DNA from: Solea solea
Taxonomy: Eukaryota; Chordata; Actinopteri; Pleuronectiformes; Soleidae
Direction of reading: 5' to 3'
Assembly (NCBI RefSeq): GCF_958295425.1
Contig: NC_081150.1
Coordinates: 9,919,001 to 9,983,000 of the forward strand
Length of the DNA stretch: 64,000 bases
The first letter of the stretch is position 1. Every line of letters begins with the position of its first letter. The position numbers and the translations under genes were made by a program. Below are positions 62,300-64,000 of the stretch, one piece after another. A model generated the notes under the pieces. It was given only the letters and a program-made list of their open reading frames with translations, made no database searches and had not been told where the DNA came from.

Positions 62300-64000
62300 C
62301 TTTTCTCACTCCCTCCCCTCCACCTGTTGCCTCATGTCATGTGTGTGTGTGTGTGACCACAACTCTGCGAGGGAAAATGGTCATTGGAAAGATTTCCTTT
62401 ACACTTGTGCCCTTCTATCATTTATATGAACGTATGTTTTAAAACGATGCTGATTTATCAGGCTTGGCACAGTGAGGTACATTTTAATTTTCCTTTTTTA
62501 TTATGAGGTTTAAAGTCTTTATGACAGTATCCCATCGGGCCTGTGTTATAAATGTGGAAGAGAAAGAAGGAAAAAGGCCCTGAGCTATTTTAGTTTCCCT
62601 GCCGCCGCTTCACTCTCTCTCTCTCTCTTACTATCTGGTGTATCCATGTATTTCAGAGGTGCTCATCAATCTAACAGACTCTATTATTACTTTTCCACTG
62701 AGTGCTTTGATTTCCAGCCCACCCAGGAGATTGAGCGGCCTTCTTCCTCTCCCTCCATCCCCTCACCTTTCTTCCTCCTTCTATCGCTCTTAAGGCACAG
62801 TTAAGGCACAGTTAAGGGACCTTCTTTACACAAACACAGTTGTAACACCACTTTCTTCATTACATTGCAGGATTTTTTAAATGTAAACCTTTACAATTTA
62901 AATAGAAGCATCTTCGCAGACAAAGCTGTGTTTCACTGTGTCATTAAAGTGGATCAAATGTAATAGTGGTGTCTGTTTGGATGCTCTGTGACACCGGAAG
63001 CAAAGGGGTGGTAGGTCAGCTCTCAAGAGACGCACACCTCTTATCCCCACATACACACACACACACACTTCAGCTGTGCAGGCAAAGGTACACATAAACA
63101 CACATACACACACACACACATCTGCAGCTACTCACAATCATGCAGCACATCTCATTGTTTAATGCAACGAATTTATAGAGGAAGAAAAAAGTATGTGAAG
63201 AAGTCACACACGATCCATGAACACGTGTTTTTTCCGCTCAGCTCCAGAGACTTGTGTTGTTTGGACCGGTGCATGGAGCATCAGTGTGGAATGATGTGGA
63301 AGGCCAAACAGGGGATTGTGGGTGCTGCTGGGTATCCATTACATCAGAGGGGAACGAGGCGCCAGTTTGTGATTCGAGACATGACGCCCCCTGTCCTTGC
63401 ACTTTATCCTGTTAAGTGGCGAGATGTGTGACGAGGCGAAACACTGAGAGGTGGCATCTAAACTACAGTGTGTGTAAGAATATGACGATTGTGAAGTCAA
63501 AGTCACATTTGGCACAGTCTTTGACAAACGTTAAAATGTTACGTTTAAGAAGCAGCAAAAACCTTTAATGCTGAGATTTTATTGGCATTTATTTTATTCT
63601 GAACTATAATTTGGTTATGGGCCCTGGGTTGAATGTTGTTTTATTTATTTTTCAAGGTTATAACAAAGAGGGAAAAATAGGTCCGGACTATGGATGTGCA
63701 CAGATAGACTTGTGCTTAGGTACCTGCTCTGTTCCCTTTTGGCCAGCTAAAGTCCCCTTATAAAGATTTTTATGAATATTTCTTGGGTAGCATGAATTAA
63801 AAAAACAAGAACCCTGTGAGTTACAATTGTGTACAGTACTTTTGTAGAAACTTGCAGAGTAGGCCTATGAGTAATGATTATCCAGGTATTAGTTTGATAA
63901 ACAGAATTGAAGCATATATTATTCTTATTTTTGTTTTTCATTGTATTGGGTAGATCATTCAAAAGAAACAAGACCCAATATTAACCCTATAAACAATAAC
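62300..64000. other. gene-free right edge
   Basis: No gene is recognised. Contents: short GT and CA runs (62341-62354, 63053-63067 and about 63099-63120), a CT run (about 62612-62628), a MEF2-like CTATTTTAG (about 62585-62593) and AT-rich sequence. The frame 63162-63431 has no domain I recognise. Confidence 0.5.

Noticed and set aside
49701..64000. TCF21, expected next to TBPL1 by synteny
   Set aside because: No bHLH domain coding sequence was found on either strand in this interval. It probably lies beyond the right edge.

Overview
The window looks like nuclear DNA of a ray-finned fish, most likely a percomorph teleost. The evidence is multi-exon genes with compact GT-AG introns, abundant CA, GATA and CT microsatellites, a tRNA-type SINE and other interspersed repeats that look teleost-like, and a gene order matching the SGK1-SLC2A12-TBPL1 block of human 6q23, read here in the opposite direction. 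Family and synteny comparisons are from memory; no search was run.

Layout. 1-13.0 kb holds two upstream exons (1294-1512 and 4897-4963) that fit the long, alternatively started form of SGK1, separated by repeat-bearing introns, and then the TATA-containing proximal promoter. 13.15-17.55 kb is the complete short-form SGK1 gene (10 coding exons, 430 aa) with its 3' UTR. 18.75-33.78 kb is an uninterrupted array of about 395 copies of a 38-bp satellite. Nearly every unit carries a 14-bp perfect palindrome, and the array shows higher-order structure. A 33-bp flank is duplicated at its two edges. 34.93-36.14 kb is an intact intronless LRRC34-like gene, probably a retrocopy, with a consensus CRE about 80 bp upstream of its ATG. 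38.75-44.2 kb is SLC2A12 (GLUT12; five coding exons, 577 aa) and 44.2-49.7 kb is TBPL1 on the opposite strand (six coding exons, 192 aa), converging on SLC2A12. 49.7-64 kb has no gene I can support. It holds microsatellites, a 200-bp assembly gap, an interspersed repeat, a local duplication and a few stretches that read like candidate regulatory elements.

How the parts relate. SGK1 is a hormone- and stress-induced kinase of ion and nutrient transport, SLC2A12 is a sugar transporter and TBPL1 is a TBP-related transcription factor. Their adjacency is conserved from mammals, but no operon-like link is implied. The unusual part is the SGK1-SLC2A12 interval, which carries a 15-kb palindromic satellite and an LRRC34-like gene not found there in human.

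The strongest candidate for something undescribed is the 38-bp satellite, with multiples-of-38 higher-order blocks, linked variant haplotypes, a duplicated flank and a possible stray monomer beside the LRRC34-like gene.
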